Source of the DNA: Pseudacidovorax sp.
GTDB lineage: Bacteria > Pseudomonadota > Gammaproteobacteria > Burkholderiales > Burkholderiaceae_C
DNA: 64,000 nucleotides
Assembly (NCBI RefSeq): GCF_017991995.1
Contig: NZ_JAGOPN010000019.1
Coordinates: forward strand, 62,001 to 126,000
Direction: 5' to 3'
In this document: piece by piece, positions 8,409 to 16,627 of the stretch
Numbering within the stretch: the stretch's first letter is position 1
How the letters are laid out: each line of letters begins with the position of its first letter
Program-made: the position numbers and the translations under genes
Notes under the pieces: generated by a model
Told to the model about the DNA's origin: nothing
Database searches by the model: none
Seen by the model: only the letters and a program-made list of their open reading frames with translations

Positions 8409-9172
8409 CCGCCACCCTTTCCTCGCTCGCCGGCCGAACGGCCTTCATCAGCGGCGCCGGCCACGGCATCGGCCGCGCCACCGCTCTGGCCCTGGCGGCC
8501 CGCGGCGCCGTCGTCGGCATCAACGACCTCAAGCCCGAGTTCGTCGAAGACGCCGTGGCCGCGGTGCGCGCCGCGGGTGGCCAGGCCATCGGCCTGCCCT
8601 GCGACGTCGCCACCCGCGACGGCATGCGCGAGGCGGTGCAGCGCTTCGCGGCCGATGCCGGTCGCCTCGACGTGATGGTCAACAACGCCGCCTGGGTCCG
8701 CTATCAGTCGCTGCCCGAGATCACGCCCGAGGTCATGGACCGCATGGTGGAGATCGGCTTCAAGTCGGTGATCTGGGGCATCCAGGCCGCGGCCGAGGCC
8801 ATGGATGCCGAACGGGGCGGCGCCATCGTCAACGTGGCCTCCATCGCGGCCTTCAAGTCGCCGATGCGCTCGGTGGTCTACAGCGGCATCAAGGCCGGCG
8901 TGCTGGGCATCACCCGCGCCGCGGCGGCCGACCTGGGCGCACGCCGCATCCGCGTCAATGCGGTGGCGCCGGGCGCGGTGCCCACCGAGGGCACGGTGCG
9001 CAACCGCAATGCCGAGCTGGATGCCAAGCGCATCGCGCGCACGCCGCTGGGCCGGCTGGGCACGGTGCAGGACATCGCGGACGCCATCGTCTTCCTGGCC
9101 AGCGACGAGGCGCGCTTCCTCAATGCAGAAGTGCTGCGGCTGGACGGCGGTGCCTCGGAGACCTCGCTGTGA
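8405..9172 (+). CDS. SDR family NAD(P)-dependent oxidoreductase
   Basis: A 255-residue classical short-chain dehydrogenase. It has the TGxxxGxG-type cofactor motif (SGAGHGIGRATAL, about residues 17-29), the NNA motif (VNNAA), and the catalytic pair in VYSGIKAG. It ends with the usual FLNAEVLRLDGG strand. It is coupled to the upstream gene by an ATGA overlap. In this operon it would oxidise a hydroxy intermediate, such as the 3-hydroxyacyl-CoA formed by the crotonase, or an alcohol made by the monooxygenase (inference). Confidence 0.93.
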   Translation: MTATLSSLAGRTAFISGAGHGIGRATALALAARGAVVGINDLKPEFVEDAVAAVRAAGGQAIGLPCDVATRDGMREAVQRFAADAGRLDVMVNNAAWVRYQSLPEITPEVMDRMVEIGFKSVIWGIQAAAEAMDAERGGAIVNVASIAAFKSPMRSVVYSGIKAGVLGITRAAAADLGARRIRVNAVAPGAVPTEGTVRNRNAELDAKRIARTPLGRLGTVQDIADAIVFLASDEARFLNAEVLRLDGGASETSL

Positions 9173-9567
9173 GCGCGCCAGCAAAGTCCTTCGCGCCCAC
9201 GCGGCTGCAGAACGTCTACCTGGTGGCCGAGCGGCCGGCTGCGCTGCACGCCTTCTACAGCGAGGCCCTGGGCCTGTCGCTCAAGTTCGCCGACGGCGAG
9301 CGCTGGTACCAGTACGGCGTGGGCGGCGGCAATGTCTCGCTGGCCTGCCGCGAGGAGGCGGCGCCGGCCACTTCGGGCGCGGTGATGGTGTTCGAGGTCG
9401 CGGACTTCGACGGCGCTTCGGAACGCATCGCCGCGGCCGGCGGCGAGGTGCTGGGTCTGCGCGACATGGGCGCCCATGGCGCCGTGCTGTCGCTGCGCGA
9501 TCCGGAGGGCCATGTGGTGCAGATCTTCCGGCGCTCGCCTCCGGCAGACGCCAAGGCGCAGCCGTGA
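9169..9567 (+). CDS. VOC family protein (glyoxalase/dioxygenase fold)
   Basis: 132 residues of vicinal-oxygen-chelate fold. It has the paired beta-alpha-beta modules LQNVYLVAERPAALHAFYSEAL and LSLRDPEGHVVQIF, the latter being the hallmark C-terminal strand. The start is GTG at 9169, overlapping the preceding TGA. The frame is open far upstream, but that stretch is the SDR gene read in another frame. VOC proteins may be isomerases, epimerases or ring-cleaving dioxygenases; the specific activity cannot be deduced. A small lyase or isomerase role in the same pathway is likely. Confidence 0.88.
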   Translation: MSAPAKSFAPTRLQNVYLVAERPAALHAFYSEALGLSLKFADGERWYQYGVGGGNVSLACREEAAPATSGAVMVFEVADFDGASERIAAAGGEVLGLRDMGAHGAVLSLRDPEGHVVQIFRRSPPADAKAQP

Positions 9568-10118
9568 GCGCCTCCGCCGTCGACACGGCCGCGCTGCAGA
9601 CGTTGCTGGACCGCGAGGCCATCCGCGACTGCCTGTACCGCTACTGCCGCGGCATCGACCGCTGCGACGAGGCGGCCTTGCGCTCGGCCTACTGGCCCGA
9701 TGCCACGGACTGCCACGGCGCCTGGAAGGGCAGCGCCACCGGCTTCATCGACCAGGCGCTGGCCAAGCTGCGCCAGGGCGGCCGGCGCGTGCACCAGATC
9801 AGCAACATCCTGATCGAACTCGCCGGCGACACGGCGGCGGTCGAGAGCGGCTTTCTCGCGCTGCAGTCGACGGCGGCCCAGCCCGGGCGCGAGACCTTTC
9901 TCTGTGGCCGCTACGTCGACCGCTTCGAGCGCCGCGAGGGCGAATGGCGCGTGGCCGACCGCACGGTGGTCTACGACTGGATCGAGGAGCGCGCGCGGCC
10001 CGAACTGGCGCAGGGCGATGCGCAGCTCTTCGGCGTGCGGCAGCCGACGGCGGCGATGGCGCCGGCCGATCCGGTCTATGCGCTCCTCGCGGCCCTGCAC
10101 GATCCGGCCCGGCGATGA
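9564..10118 (+). CDS. nuclear transport factor 2-like (SnoaL-type) protein
   Basis: 184 residues. The first about 135 match the SnoaL-like/ring-hydroxylating beta-subunit-like NTF2 fold: an N-terminal helix IRDCLYRYCRGIDRCDE, then YWPDATDCHG, and the later strands FLCGRYVDRFERREGEWRV. Such cone-shaped proteins act as small dehydratases, cyclases or isomerases. The start is GTG at 9564, overlapping the preceding stop. The C-terminal 45 residues are an unassigned tail. Its conserved place in the operon argues for a catalytic or binding role on a pathway intermediate. Confidence 0.88.
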   Translation: MSASAVDTAALQTLLDREAIRDCLYRYCRGIDRCDEAALRSAYWPDATDCHGAWKGSATGFIDQALAKLRQGGRRVHQISNILIELAGDTAAVESGFLALQSTAAQPGRETFLCGRYVDRFERREGEWRVADRTVVYDWIEERARPELAQGDAQLFGVRQPTAAMAPADPVYALLAALHDPARR

Positions 10119-11395
10119 CATGGGGCATGCACCCGGCAGCGCCCGGCCCAGGCGACGCCGCAGGCGGCTTCGCCCAGCCGGCCGCCGGGCCCGTGGGCGG
10201 GGCAGCGTGCCGCCACGTGCTCATCACCGGCGCGGCCGCCGGCATCGGCCGCGCCACCGCGCTGCGGCTCGCGCGCGACGGCTGGCGCTGCGTGCTCGTC
10301 GATGCGGACGCCAGCCGCCTCGCGCAGCTCGCCGCCGTTTGGCCGGCTGAAGCGCGCGCGCCGGAGACCCGCGCCGTCGATCTATGCGACGCCGCGCAGA
10401 TCGCCGCGCTGGGTGCCGACCTGCCGCCGCTCGATGCACTGATCAACAACGCCGGCATGTCGGCCGGCGGACGCGATGCGCTCGACGCCGAAAGCCAACG
10501 GCTGCTGGCCCTCAACCTCGAAGCGCCCGCGCGGCTGGTGCAGGCCTGCACTCCACGGCTGCGGCCCGGCTCGCGCATCGTCAACGTGGCCTCTGGCGCG
10601 GGTCTGCGCGCCATTCCCTGGCGCGGCCTCTACAGCCCCAGCAAGGCTGCTCTGATCGCCCAGACCCGCGCCCTGGCACAGGCGCGCCCGGACTGGACGG
10701 TCACCGCGCTGGCGCCGGGCTTCGTGCGGACCGAGCTGGTGCAGCAGCTGATCGACAGCGGCCGTCTGGTGCCCGCGCAGGCCACGGCCAAGATCCCGCT
10801 GGGCCATATGGCCGAGCCGGAGGACATGGCTGAGGCGCTGTGCTTTCTGGCGGGCGAGGGCGCCCGGCCGCTGTCCGGCGAGTTGCTGGTGCTGGACGGC
10901 GGATCGTCGGTGTGCGGTGGCAGCCAGCCGCTGCCACCGGCGGAGGCGCCACTGCCGCCGCTGGATAGGGTCTGCACGCCGCAGGAGGCCGGCGCGTCCA
11001 CAGGCACAGGGGGCTATCCCGCGGTGCTCGATGCGAGCCTGATGACGGCGCCGCCGGGCCAGTGGCTGGCCACCTTGCAGGCCGCCGCGCGGCGCTTCCG
11101 TCTGGCGCATCCGATGCAGGCCAGCCTGACATTGCTGGTGCCTGCCGCGCAGCCCGCACTGCCCTGGGCGCAGGCCGGCGACCCGGCCGCCGCCTGCATG
11201 CTGCTGCACACGCTGGCCGCCGAATGGGGCAGCCAGGGCCTGCGCATCAATGCCGTGGCCATCGACGGGCCCGGCGTGGATGCCGCCACGCAGGCATTGC
11301 TGGCCTTCGTCGCCGGTCCGCGCTCGCGCTTTCTCACCGGCCAATGGCTGCGGGCCGCCGCAGCGACGACAACGATCCCAAACCCGGAGACATGA
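10115..11395 (+). CDS. tandem SDR protein: complete SDR followed by degenerate second SDR module
   Basis: 426 residues, far longer than a 250-residue SDR. Residues 33-268 form a full classical SDR with LITGAAAGIGRATAL near 36, INNAG, the YSPSK catalytic motif (Tyr173, Lys177) and LVLDGG. Residues about 285-420 resemble the C-terminal half of another SDR (MLLHTLAAEWGSQGLRINAV, FLTGQWLRA) but lack the glycine-rich cofactor motif and an obvious Tyr-x-x-x-Lys. A linker rich in proline and alanine joins them. The start is the ATG at 10115, in an ATGA overlap. The second half may be structural, giving an internal pseudodimer (inference). Confidence 0.85.
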   Translation: MTWGMHPAAPGPGDAAGGFAQPAAGPVGGAACRHVLITGAAAGIGRATALRLARDGWRCVLVDADASRLAQLAAVWPAEARAPETRAVDLCDAAQIAALGADLPPLDALINNAGMSAGGRDALDAESQRLLALNLEAPARLVQACTPRLRPGSRIVNVASGAGLRAIPWRGLYSPSKAALIAQTRALAQARPDWTVTALAPGFVRTELVQQLIDSGRLVPAQATAKIPLGHMAEPEDMAEALCFLAGEGARPLSGELLVLDGGSSVCGGSQPLPPAEAPLPPLDRVCTPQEAGASTGTGGYPAVLDASLMTAPPGQWLATLQAAARRFRLAHPMQASLTLLVPAAQPALPWAQAGDPAAACMLLHTLAAEWGSQGLRINAVAIDGPGVDAATQALLAFVAGPRSRFLTGQWLRAAAATTTIPNPET

Positions 11396-12387
11396 CCATG
11401 AACGAGCCGATCTGCAATCGCCGGCACCTGCTCACCGCCGCCGCGCTGCTGAGCCTGCATCCCGCGCTGGCCCACGCCCAGTCCGGCGTCTGGCCGCAAC
11501 GGCCGCTCAAGCTGGTGGTGCCCGGCCCGCCCGGTGCCGGCTCCGACATCTTTGCGCGCTTGCTGGCCGTGAGCCTGCAGGAAGCCCTGGGCCAGCCGGT
11601 GGTGGTCGACAACCGGGCCGGCGCCAATGGGCTGATCGGCAACGAGGCGGTGGCGCGGGCTGCGGCCGACGGCTACACGCTGCTGCTGTCGCCCTCGTCG
11701 GCCATCGCCATCAACCCGGTGATCCAGCCGCGCATGCCCTACGACGCCCGCAAGGACCTGCAACCGGTGGCGCAGGTGGGATCGGCCGGCGTGCTGCTGG
11801 TGGCCCATCCCGCCACCGGGCTGCGCTCGCTGGCCGACCTGGTGCGCGCCGCGCGTGCGCAGCCCGACCGCATCGCCTACGGCTCCTGGGGCAGCGGCTC
11901 CACGGGCCACCTGGTGATGGAAGGCATCAAGGCCGAATACGGGCTGGTCATGCCGCATGTGCCGTACAAGGGCGTCTCGCCGCTGGTGGCCGATCTGCTG
12001 GCCAACACCATCGGCGTGGGCTTCGTGGACATCGCCTCGCCGGTGCCCCACATCCGCGCCGGCAAGCTGGTGGCCCTGGGCTGCACCGGCTCCGCCCGTG
12101 GTCCCGCACTGCCCGAGGTGCCCACGCTCACCGAGCAGGGCTACCGCTTCGACGTCGATGGCTGGTATGGCGTCTTCGTGCCGGCCGGCACGCCGCCAGC
12201 GGTGGTGCAGCGGCTCAACCGCGAGATCAACCGCATCCTGGCGACGCCGGAGGTGGTGCAGAAGTTCGCGGTGCAGAACATGCCGCGCCCCCCGCTGAAG
12301 TCGGCCGAGGAATTCAGCGCCACCGTCTGGCGCGACATGGACAGCTGGCAGGCGCTGGCGAGGACGGCGCGGCTGCGGGTGGAGTGA
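11392..12387 (+). CDS. tripartite tricarboxylate transporter substrate-binding protein (Bug family)
   Basis: 331 residues with a signal peptide (RRHLLTAAALLSLHPALAHAQ, cleavage near residue 28) and the Bug signature WPQRPLKLVVPGPPGAGSD. These periplasmic proteins bind small carboxylates and are very numerous in Burkholderiales. No TctA/TctB membrane partners are present in the window, so it either works with a distant transporter or in sensing. It is the last gene of the operon, its ATG overlapping the SDR stop. Its presence suggests the pathway substrate or a precursor is a carboxylic acid taken up through the periplasm (inference). Confidence 0.93.
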   Translation: MTMNEPICNRRHLLTAAALLSLHPALAHAQSGVWPQRPLKLVVPGPPGAGSDIFARLLAVSLQEALGQPVVVDNRAGANGLIGNEAVARAAADGYTLLLSPSSAIAINPVIQPRMPYDARKDLQPVAQVGSAGVLLVAHPATGLRSLADLVRAARAQPDRIAYGSWGSGSTGHLVMEGIKAEYGLVMPHVPYKGVSPLVADLLANTIGVGFVDIASPVPHIRAGKLVALGCTGSARGPALPEVPTLTEQGYRFDVDGWYGVFVPAGTPPAVVQRLNREINRILATPEVVQKFAVQNMPRPPLKSAEEFSATVWRDMDSWQALARTARLRVE

Positions 12388-12553
12388 GGGGGGCACGGCG
12401 CCGCGCCCGCGTGGCTGCAGCACGCTGCGCGATCCGCTCAGCCGACTTCTTGCCAGGAATGGCGAAGTGCAGCCTGTCTGGATGGATGTATGCCGGGAAT
12501 CCAGTGTGCTTGCAGGGGCGGGGGTTTTTTTAGGGGCGACTTCTTTGCAATTG

Positions 12554-13201
12554 CTATGGCAGGAGTTTGGGGAATTTCGCCTTAAGCCACTCCCAATAAG
12601 ACGGCGGCATTTTCATCCTGACTTCCGATTCATCGCTGGCCTCGTCGTAGTAGGTCAAATAATCCTCTCCGTACTTGATGGTCAGCGGTCCCTGGCTGGT
12701 CAAAACGGGCATAAACGTTCGTTCTGCCCAAAGGCGGTCATTCATGAACAGAATGCGCAGCCGGACCCGACCGGCATCCATGAGGTTGTAGTTGATATGG
12801 TTGCGGGTGCTGCAAAGCTCTATCTTGACTGACTCACCCTTGAACGTGCGCACACCGCCGCCCAATTCTTTGGTGAATTCATCGCATGCTCCGTAGTGCT
12901 GTGGAAACACGATGGAACCGCAAAAAATTCCTACCATAATGATGAGTAGAGAAGCTCCCATCCGATGATGGATCGTCTTCAACCACGGCAACCGACTAAC
13001 CTGGATGAATATCAAGAAAAATGCGGCGGCCGCTGCAATCCAGCCTAAAGGCCGAACGTAAGGTTCAAGCAGCCCGTCAAGCCCATTTTTCGAGTTGATG
13101 TGCACATAAAGCAACTTATAGGCAGCAATGAATAGGACCGTTGTTACGAAAAAAAGAAGGCATCGAAGGCCAACGATTAAGAGTCTGTATATCCGGCGCA
13201 T
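12554..13201 (-). CDS. hypothetical membrane protein of the AT-rich pair
   Basis: 215 residues from the ATG at 13201; an upstream ATG at 13237 would add 12 residues and overlap the preceding gene by 22 bp. Three hydrophobic helices fall at about residues 5-30, 52-72 and 80-100, followed by a soluble C-terminal half of about 110 residues (ESVKIELCSTRNHINYN, LRILFMNDRLWAERTF). Base composition is clearly lower in GC than the flanking genes. It follows the DUF6402-like gene directly on the same strand. No family is recognised. A membrane partner or immunity-like role for the upstream protein is possible but unproven. Confidence 0.7.
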   Translation of the reverse strand: MRRIYRLLIVGLRCLLFFVTTVLFIAAYKLLYVHINSKNGLDGLLEPYVRPLGWIAAAAAFFLIFIQVSRLPWLKTIHHRMGASLLIIMVGIFCGSIVFPQHYGACDEFTKELGGGVRTFKGESVKIELCSTRNHINYNLMDAGRVRLRILFMNDRLWAERTFMPVLTSQGPLTIKYGEDYLTYYDEASDESEVRMKMPPSYWEWLKAKFPKLLP

Positions 13202-13215
13202 AAAATGGCCCGAGG

Positions 13216-14568
13216 TTAGCGCCGATAAATCTCGCATATTTCATCGAGATCTATGGTTATAGGCTTCGCAAGTTTTATCTTCCTTGTGTCCGAAAAAATA
13301 GCGAAGTCGCCGCCACGGTTCTTCAAGTGGCGCCAAGTCTCAAAGTCCTTGTTTCTAACTGGGTAATATACTTGTTTCGCCAATAAACTATTACCGGTGT
13401 CCAGTGGCCTGTCCAGATTCTTGGGCACGGGCGGAAGATAAATTTCTGATCTGCTGCCGTGTTCTTTTTCCAGCAGGCTTGCGGCGTATGATTCCGCAGA
13501 AATTATTACGCCATAACGATTCCAATGTCCCAAATACTGGGAGGTTTGCGTCTCGTCGTTGAATGAGTAAACGTCCTTTGCATACACGTAGATATGTGAC
13601 ACCTCCACGGTGGTCTGTGTGCATTTCGTCTGACCTTCACTGCCGTATCGCATATACCGACGGGTGCGAACAGTGGCGTGAGCGACCGCTGCATAAAAGT
13701 AGAAGTTCGCCAGCGATGCAGCCAGATCGTTCATGATCTGGGAATTCTTTATCTTTCCTTGGGATATTTCCAATATCCCTCCCAGTACATCCACCATTGT
13801 CACCTTAATTCTCTGGAATTGAAAATCACGGTGCAGCTTTTGAATGTCCTGTTCTGAATAACTCCAAGTGGACAAGGGGCTGGGGCAGGAATTATTGTGC
13901 TTGTCGACGAATCTCTTAAGGACATTTTTAAGCGCCTCCCTAGATTTATTGTTGTATATGTTTTCGGGTGCATTTGTGTCGGCATCCTTGAGTGCATCGA
14001 ATTTTCTCTTCACCAGCCCGAAACTCAATATCCAATCCAGTTTGAAAGTGTCGGTGTCCAAGAATTGAAGAGACTCGATATCCGCCGAACCATCCTTAAT
14101 CACATGAGCTTGACCACGGAACCAACGGTCGGCGCAGTAGGCCGCCTTTGTAAAACCCATTGCCCGCATGCCGGTCGGCAAATCCAGCATATCGAACGGT
14201 GGCACAACGGGACAGTTTTCCTTCTTATCGATAATGTTGCCGTTCGAATTCTGCGCTAGCGAAGGCCTTTGAATTCCTGCTGCACCGGCATGTGTAGTGC
14301 CCTTCGCCGCACCGTTTCCATTGATTCCGGGGTTTGATGACGGCGGAGCTGAAGGGGGTGGCGGGGGCGGCGCAACGCCAAAAATCGGCGGCGGGTTTTT
14401 AAGCATTTCAATGGACGTCTGGGTCGGGCTGGGGCGGCAACCGAAGCCGGCCTCTTTGACGGTCCATTTCAAGCCGAATAGCTGAACTTCAGGTTTCAAA
14501 TATGGGTGCCTATCCCGGTGGAGTTCGTCAGAATACCGCTGAAGGCTTGAGATAATGTTTCCGAGCAT
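13216..14568 (-). CDS. DUF6402-like family protein
   Basis: 450 residues in an AT-richer context. Residues about 55-80 are proline-rich (six consecutive prolines near residue 70). The central and C-terminal parts, from FDMLDLPTGMRAMGFTKAA near 125, look like the DUF6402 family of unknown function as I remember it (LPTGMRxMGF, ADRWF). Later recognisable blocks are VEVSHIYVYAKDVYSFND and SQYLGHWNRYGVI. As recalled, DUF6402 genes often lie near type VI secretion cargo genes; no VgrG, PAAR or DUF4123 gene is present here. The ATG at 14568 lacks a strong Shine-Dalgarno, and the ATG at 14406 is an alternative that would drop the N-terminal 54 residues. Confidence 0.72.
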   Translation of the reverse strand: MLGNIISSLQRYSDELHRDRHPYLKPEVQLFGLKWTVKEAGFGCRPSPTQTSIEMLKNPPPIFGVAPPPPPPSAPPSSNPGINGNGAAKGTTHAGAAGIQRPSLAQNSNGNIIDKKENCPVVPPFDMLDLPTGMRAMGFTKAAYCADRWFRGQAHVIKDGSADIESLQFLDTDTFKLDWILSFGLVKRKFDALKDADTNAPENIYNNKSREALKNVLKRFVDKHNNSCPSPLSTWSYSEQDIQKLHRDFQFQRIKVTMVDVLGGILEISQGKIKNSQIMNDLAASLANFYFYAAVAHATVRTRRYMRYGSEGQTKCTQTTVEVSHIYVYAKDVYSFNDETQTSQYLGHWNRYGVIISAESYAASLLEKEHGSRSEIYLPPVPKNLDRPLDTGNSLLAKQVYYPVRNKDFETWRHLKNRGGDFAIFSDTRKIKLAKPITIDLDEICEIYRR

Positions 14569-14865
14569 TGACTTTTTGAGGGATTTTTAAAGGTTCGGGC
14601 GATGCCTCGACCTTATCCATATTCCCTTGGCATACGGAACTTGGAATGCCAAAAATTCCCGGCACTGCTCATCTTCTTTCTACATCAGCCCCACCCTCAG
14701 GCTGCAGCAACTACTCGCCGGCAACCGGGGCCCGCGTATTCTGTCGGTCCTTCTGAATTTACTGCCGAGCCGGCATCCCGCCCGGGTACAACCTCCTCAG
14801 TCTCGTAAAGCAGGACCCGCCGGCAACGAAAAGGGCGGTTCCCTCATGCATGTCCCCTTGTCCGC
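14569..14865. other. intergenic region of about 300 bp, no gene seen
   Basis: Composition changes from AT-rich, next to the DUF6402-like gene, back to GC-rich near 14780. Short open frames exist, but none has a ribosome-binding site or recognisable sequence. The left part must carry the promoter for the AT-rich pair. No terminal repeats or transposase remnants are evident by eye. Confidence 0.4.
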
Positions 14866-15772
14866 TCAACCGCCCGGCGCCAGAAAGCGGATCGAGCGCA
14901 GCGGCAGCCGGCGCCGGGCCCTGTCGGTCAGCTTGTCGTAGTGCTCGTCCCAAAGGTCGAACAGCTTCTCAAGACTGATCAAGGTGATGCGTCGCTTTTC
15001 CTGCGTGCGGGCTTCGGCCTCGGCATCCTTGGTGAAACCGCCGGTGCAGACGAACAGGTCTACGTCGTCATCGCCCAGCACGGCCATGAAAGACCGCAGG
15101 CCTTCGACGCCGACGGTGTTTTGCTGTCGCTTCACCTGAACCTTGATGCGCGGCGGGCGCGTGCCCAGCGCATCGGGCCAGGCCAGGATGTCCACGCCAC
15201 CATCCTTGCCGGGCGGCGACACCCAGCTGACGTGGGGCGCGCAACAGGTCGGCCACCAGTTCCTGGAAGTCGTAAGGATTCATCGCGCGCAGGTACTGCG
15301 ACACCTCTGCCCAGGCCTGCTCTTCGGCCTCGTCGAAGGTGACACTCGCCGCCTTGGCGTTGTTGTCCACGTCGTTCACCGCATTCGCGGCGGCGGCCAC
15401 CTCCGCAGCGCTGCCCTCGGAGTCAGGCTGTGCGGCCTTCCATTCCGCGTACAGCTTGCAGGCACGCTTGTAGAAGGCCTCGGGGTCTTGCAGTTCCGCA
15501 TGGGCCGCCTGGCCTGCCTCGGTGATGGTCCAGATGCCCTTGTCCTTCACCAACCAGCCCGCCTTGACGCAATCGACCGTGGCGAAGCGGACGATCTTCT
15601 CGAAGCGGCGCCCGCCGGATTCATAGCTGTCGGCCTCGTAGGGTGACAAGGTGACGCTGCTGGCCAGCACCTGCAATGCTTCACTGCCTCGCATGCCTTC
15701 TGGCGCTGACATTAGGATGCTGAAGAGCTCGCGCAGAAATTCGCCGGTGCGGCGGCGGGTGATTTCAGCCAT
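14866..15772 (-). pseudogene. Mrr-type restriction endonuclease, frameshifted
   Basis: The N-terminal part (ATG at 15772, MAEITRRRTGEFLRELF) carries an Mrr winged-helix DNA-binding domain. It reads through to LVADLLRA near 15236, then runs into a wrong frame. The catalytic half continues in another frame as VSWVSPPGKDGGVDILAW and KVQVKRQ, giving the PD-(D/E)xK-type core (Asp of GGVDI, then Q-x-K), and ends at 14866. Joined, the product would be about 305 residues, the usual Mrr length. Between LLRA and the HVSW strand the expected MGY-type residues are missing, consistent with a deletion of about 8 bp near 15225-15240. Mrr enzymes cut modified DNA. This copy is probably inactive unless the frameshift is a sequencing error. 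Confidence 0.82.
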
Positions 15773-15827
15773 GATTTCGCTCGCTTGTGCGTTGTGGCGG
15801 GACTTGATAGAGGTAGGACATGAAAGC

Positions 15828-16229
15828 TCAGCGCCGCTCCTGCGGGTGGGCGCCCGGCCACAGGCGGGCGAAGTCGAATGAAAGCTGGCGGTGGTGCCGG
15901 ATGGACAGCAGATAGACCGTCGCACTGGCGTCCATGACGGTGTAGAGCATCAGGTAGTCGCCATGCAGGTACTCGCGCAGAGCACTGGCTGCGCCGGCCG
16001 GCAGTGCTGCGAGCTGGGCCAGTGCTTCGGCCGACTGCGGCGGGTTGTCCAGGTAGCGCCGGCCGATGCGGGGGAACCGGGCCAGATTGGGGATGACCGT
16101 GGCACGCAGGCCGGCCAGCAGATCATCGAAGGCGAATGCCGCGTCGGCTTCTGCCAGAAAGGCCTCGATGGCGTCCAGCCGCTCCAGGAAGCTTGCGGTC
16201 AGTTCGACCCGATGCAGAGCCTCAGCCAC
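15828..16229 (-). CDS. type II toxin, RelE/ParE family
   Basis: 133 residues from a GTG at 16229 that overlaps the antitoxin stop (16222-16224) by 8 bp, a normal arrangement for an antitoxin-toxin operon. The ParE-like fold is indicated by the N-terminal helix pair (ELTASFLERLDAIEAFLAE), the FPRIGRRYLD turn, the YLMLYTVMDASATVYLLSIR strands and the HHRQLSFDF end. RelE toxins cut ribosome-bound mRNA while ParE toxins poison gyrase; sequence alone does not separate them. The frame is open further upstream, inside the antitoxin gene. Confidence 0.85.
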   Translation of the reverse strand: MAEALHRVELTASFLERLDAIEAFLAEADAAFAFDDLLAGLRATVIPNLARFPRIGRRYLDNPPQSAEALAQLAALPAGAASALREYLHGDYLMLYTVMDASATVYLLSIRHHRQLSFDFARLWPGAHPQERR

Positions 16230-16545
16230 GCTTCCTGGCGGCTTTGCCAGTGGGGACGGCCGCGCGGCGCTGTTGAAGCTGGGCAAGGGCCGCATCGGCC
16301 CCGTAGGTGCGGCCGGCCTCGATGTCGGCGATGCCGCGTCGGGCATCGTCGATCAGCAGCAGGTGGATGCGCTCCCGCTCCAGGCGGTGGTAGTAGTCCA
16401 GCCGGTCGGCGTCGATGAGCGCGACGTAGCTTTCCCCGTTCTTGGTGATGATCTTTTCGGCACCGGCCTTGGCCTGGTCGGCCAACTCCGAGAGGTTGGC
16501 GCGTGCCTGGGTAAAAGGCACGACGTCGCTGGCTGAAAAGCCCAT
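16222..16545 (-). CDS. type II antitoxin, Phd/YefM family
   Basis: 107 residues from the ATG at 16545. The N-terminal Phd/YefM DNA-binding domain is clear (VVPFTQARANLSELADQAKA, then IITKNGESYVALIDADRLD). The C-terminal tail (RGIADIEAGRTYGADAALAQ) would wrap the toxin. It precedes the toxin gene, as is usual, and should repress its own promoter in the gap before 16628. Confidence 0.88.
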   Translation of the reverse strand: MGFSASDVVPFTQARANLSELADQAKAGAEKIITKNGESYVALIDADRLDYYHRLERERIHLLLIDDARRGIADIEAGRTYGADAALAQLQQRRAAVPTGKAARKRG

Positions 16546-16627
16546 GGCCGGCTCCTTGAGAGTGCAGAATTCTGCGCAGTCTAAGACAGACTCGCGCGTG
16601 TCGAGCGCGGGGCGGCCCGCGGGCCGC

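Noticed and set aside
14586-14865. Short plus-strand frames in the AT-rich gap
   Set aside because: No ribosome-binding sites, no recognisable protein features, and composition changes within the frames.
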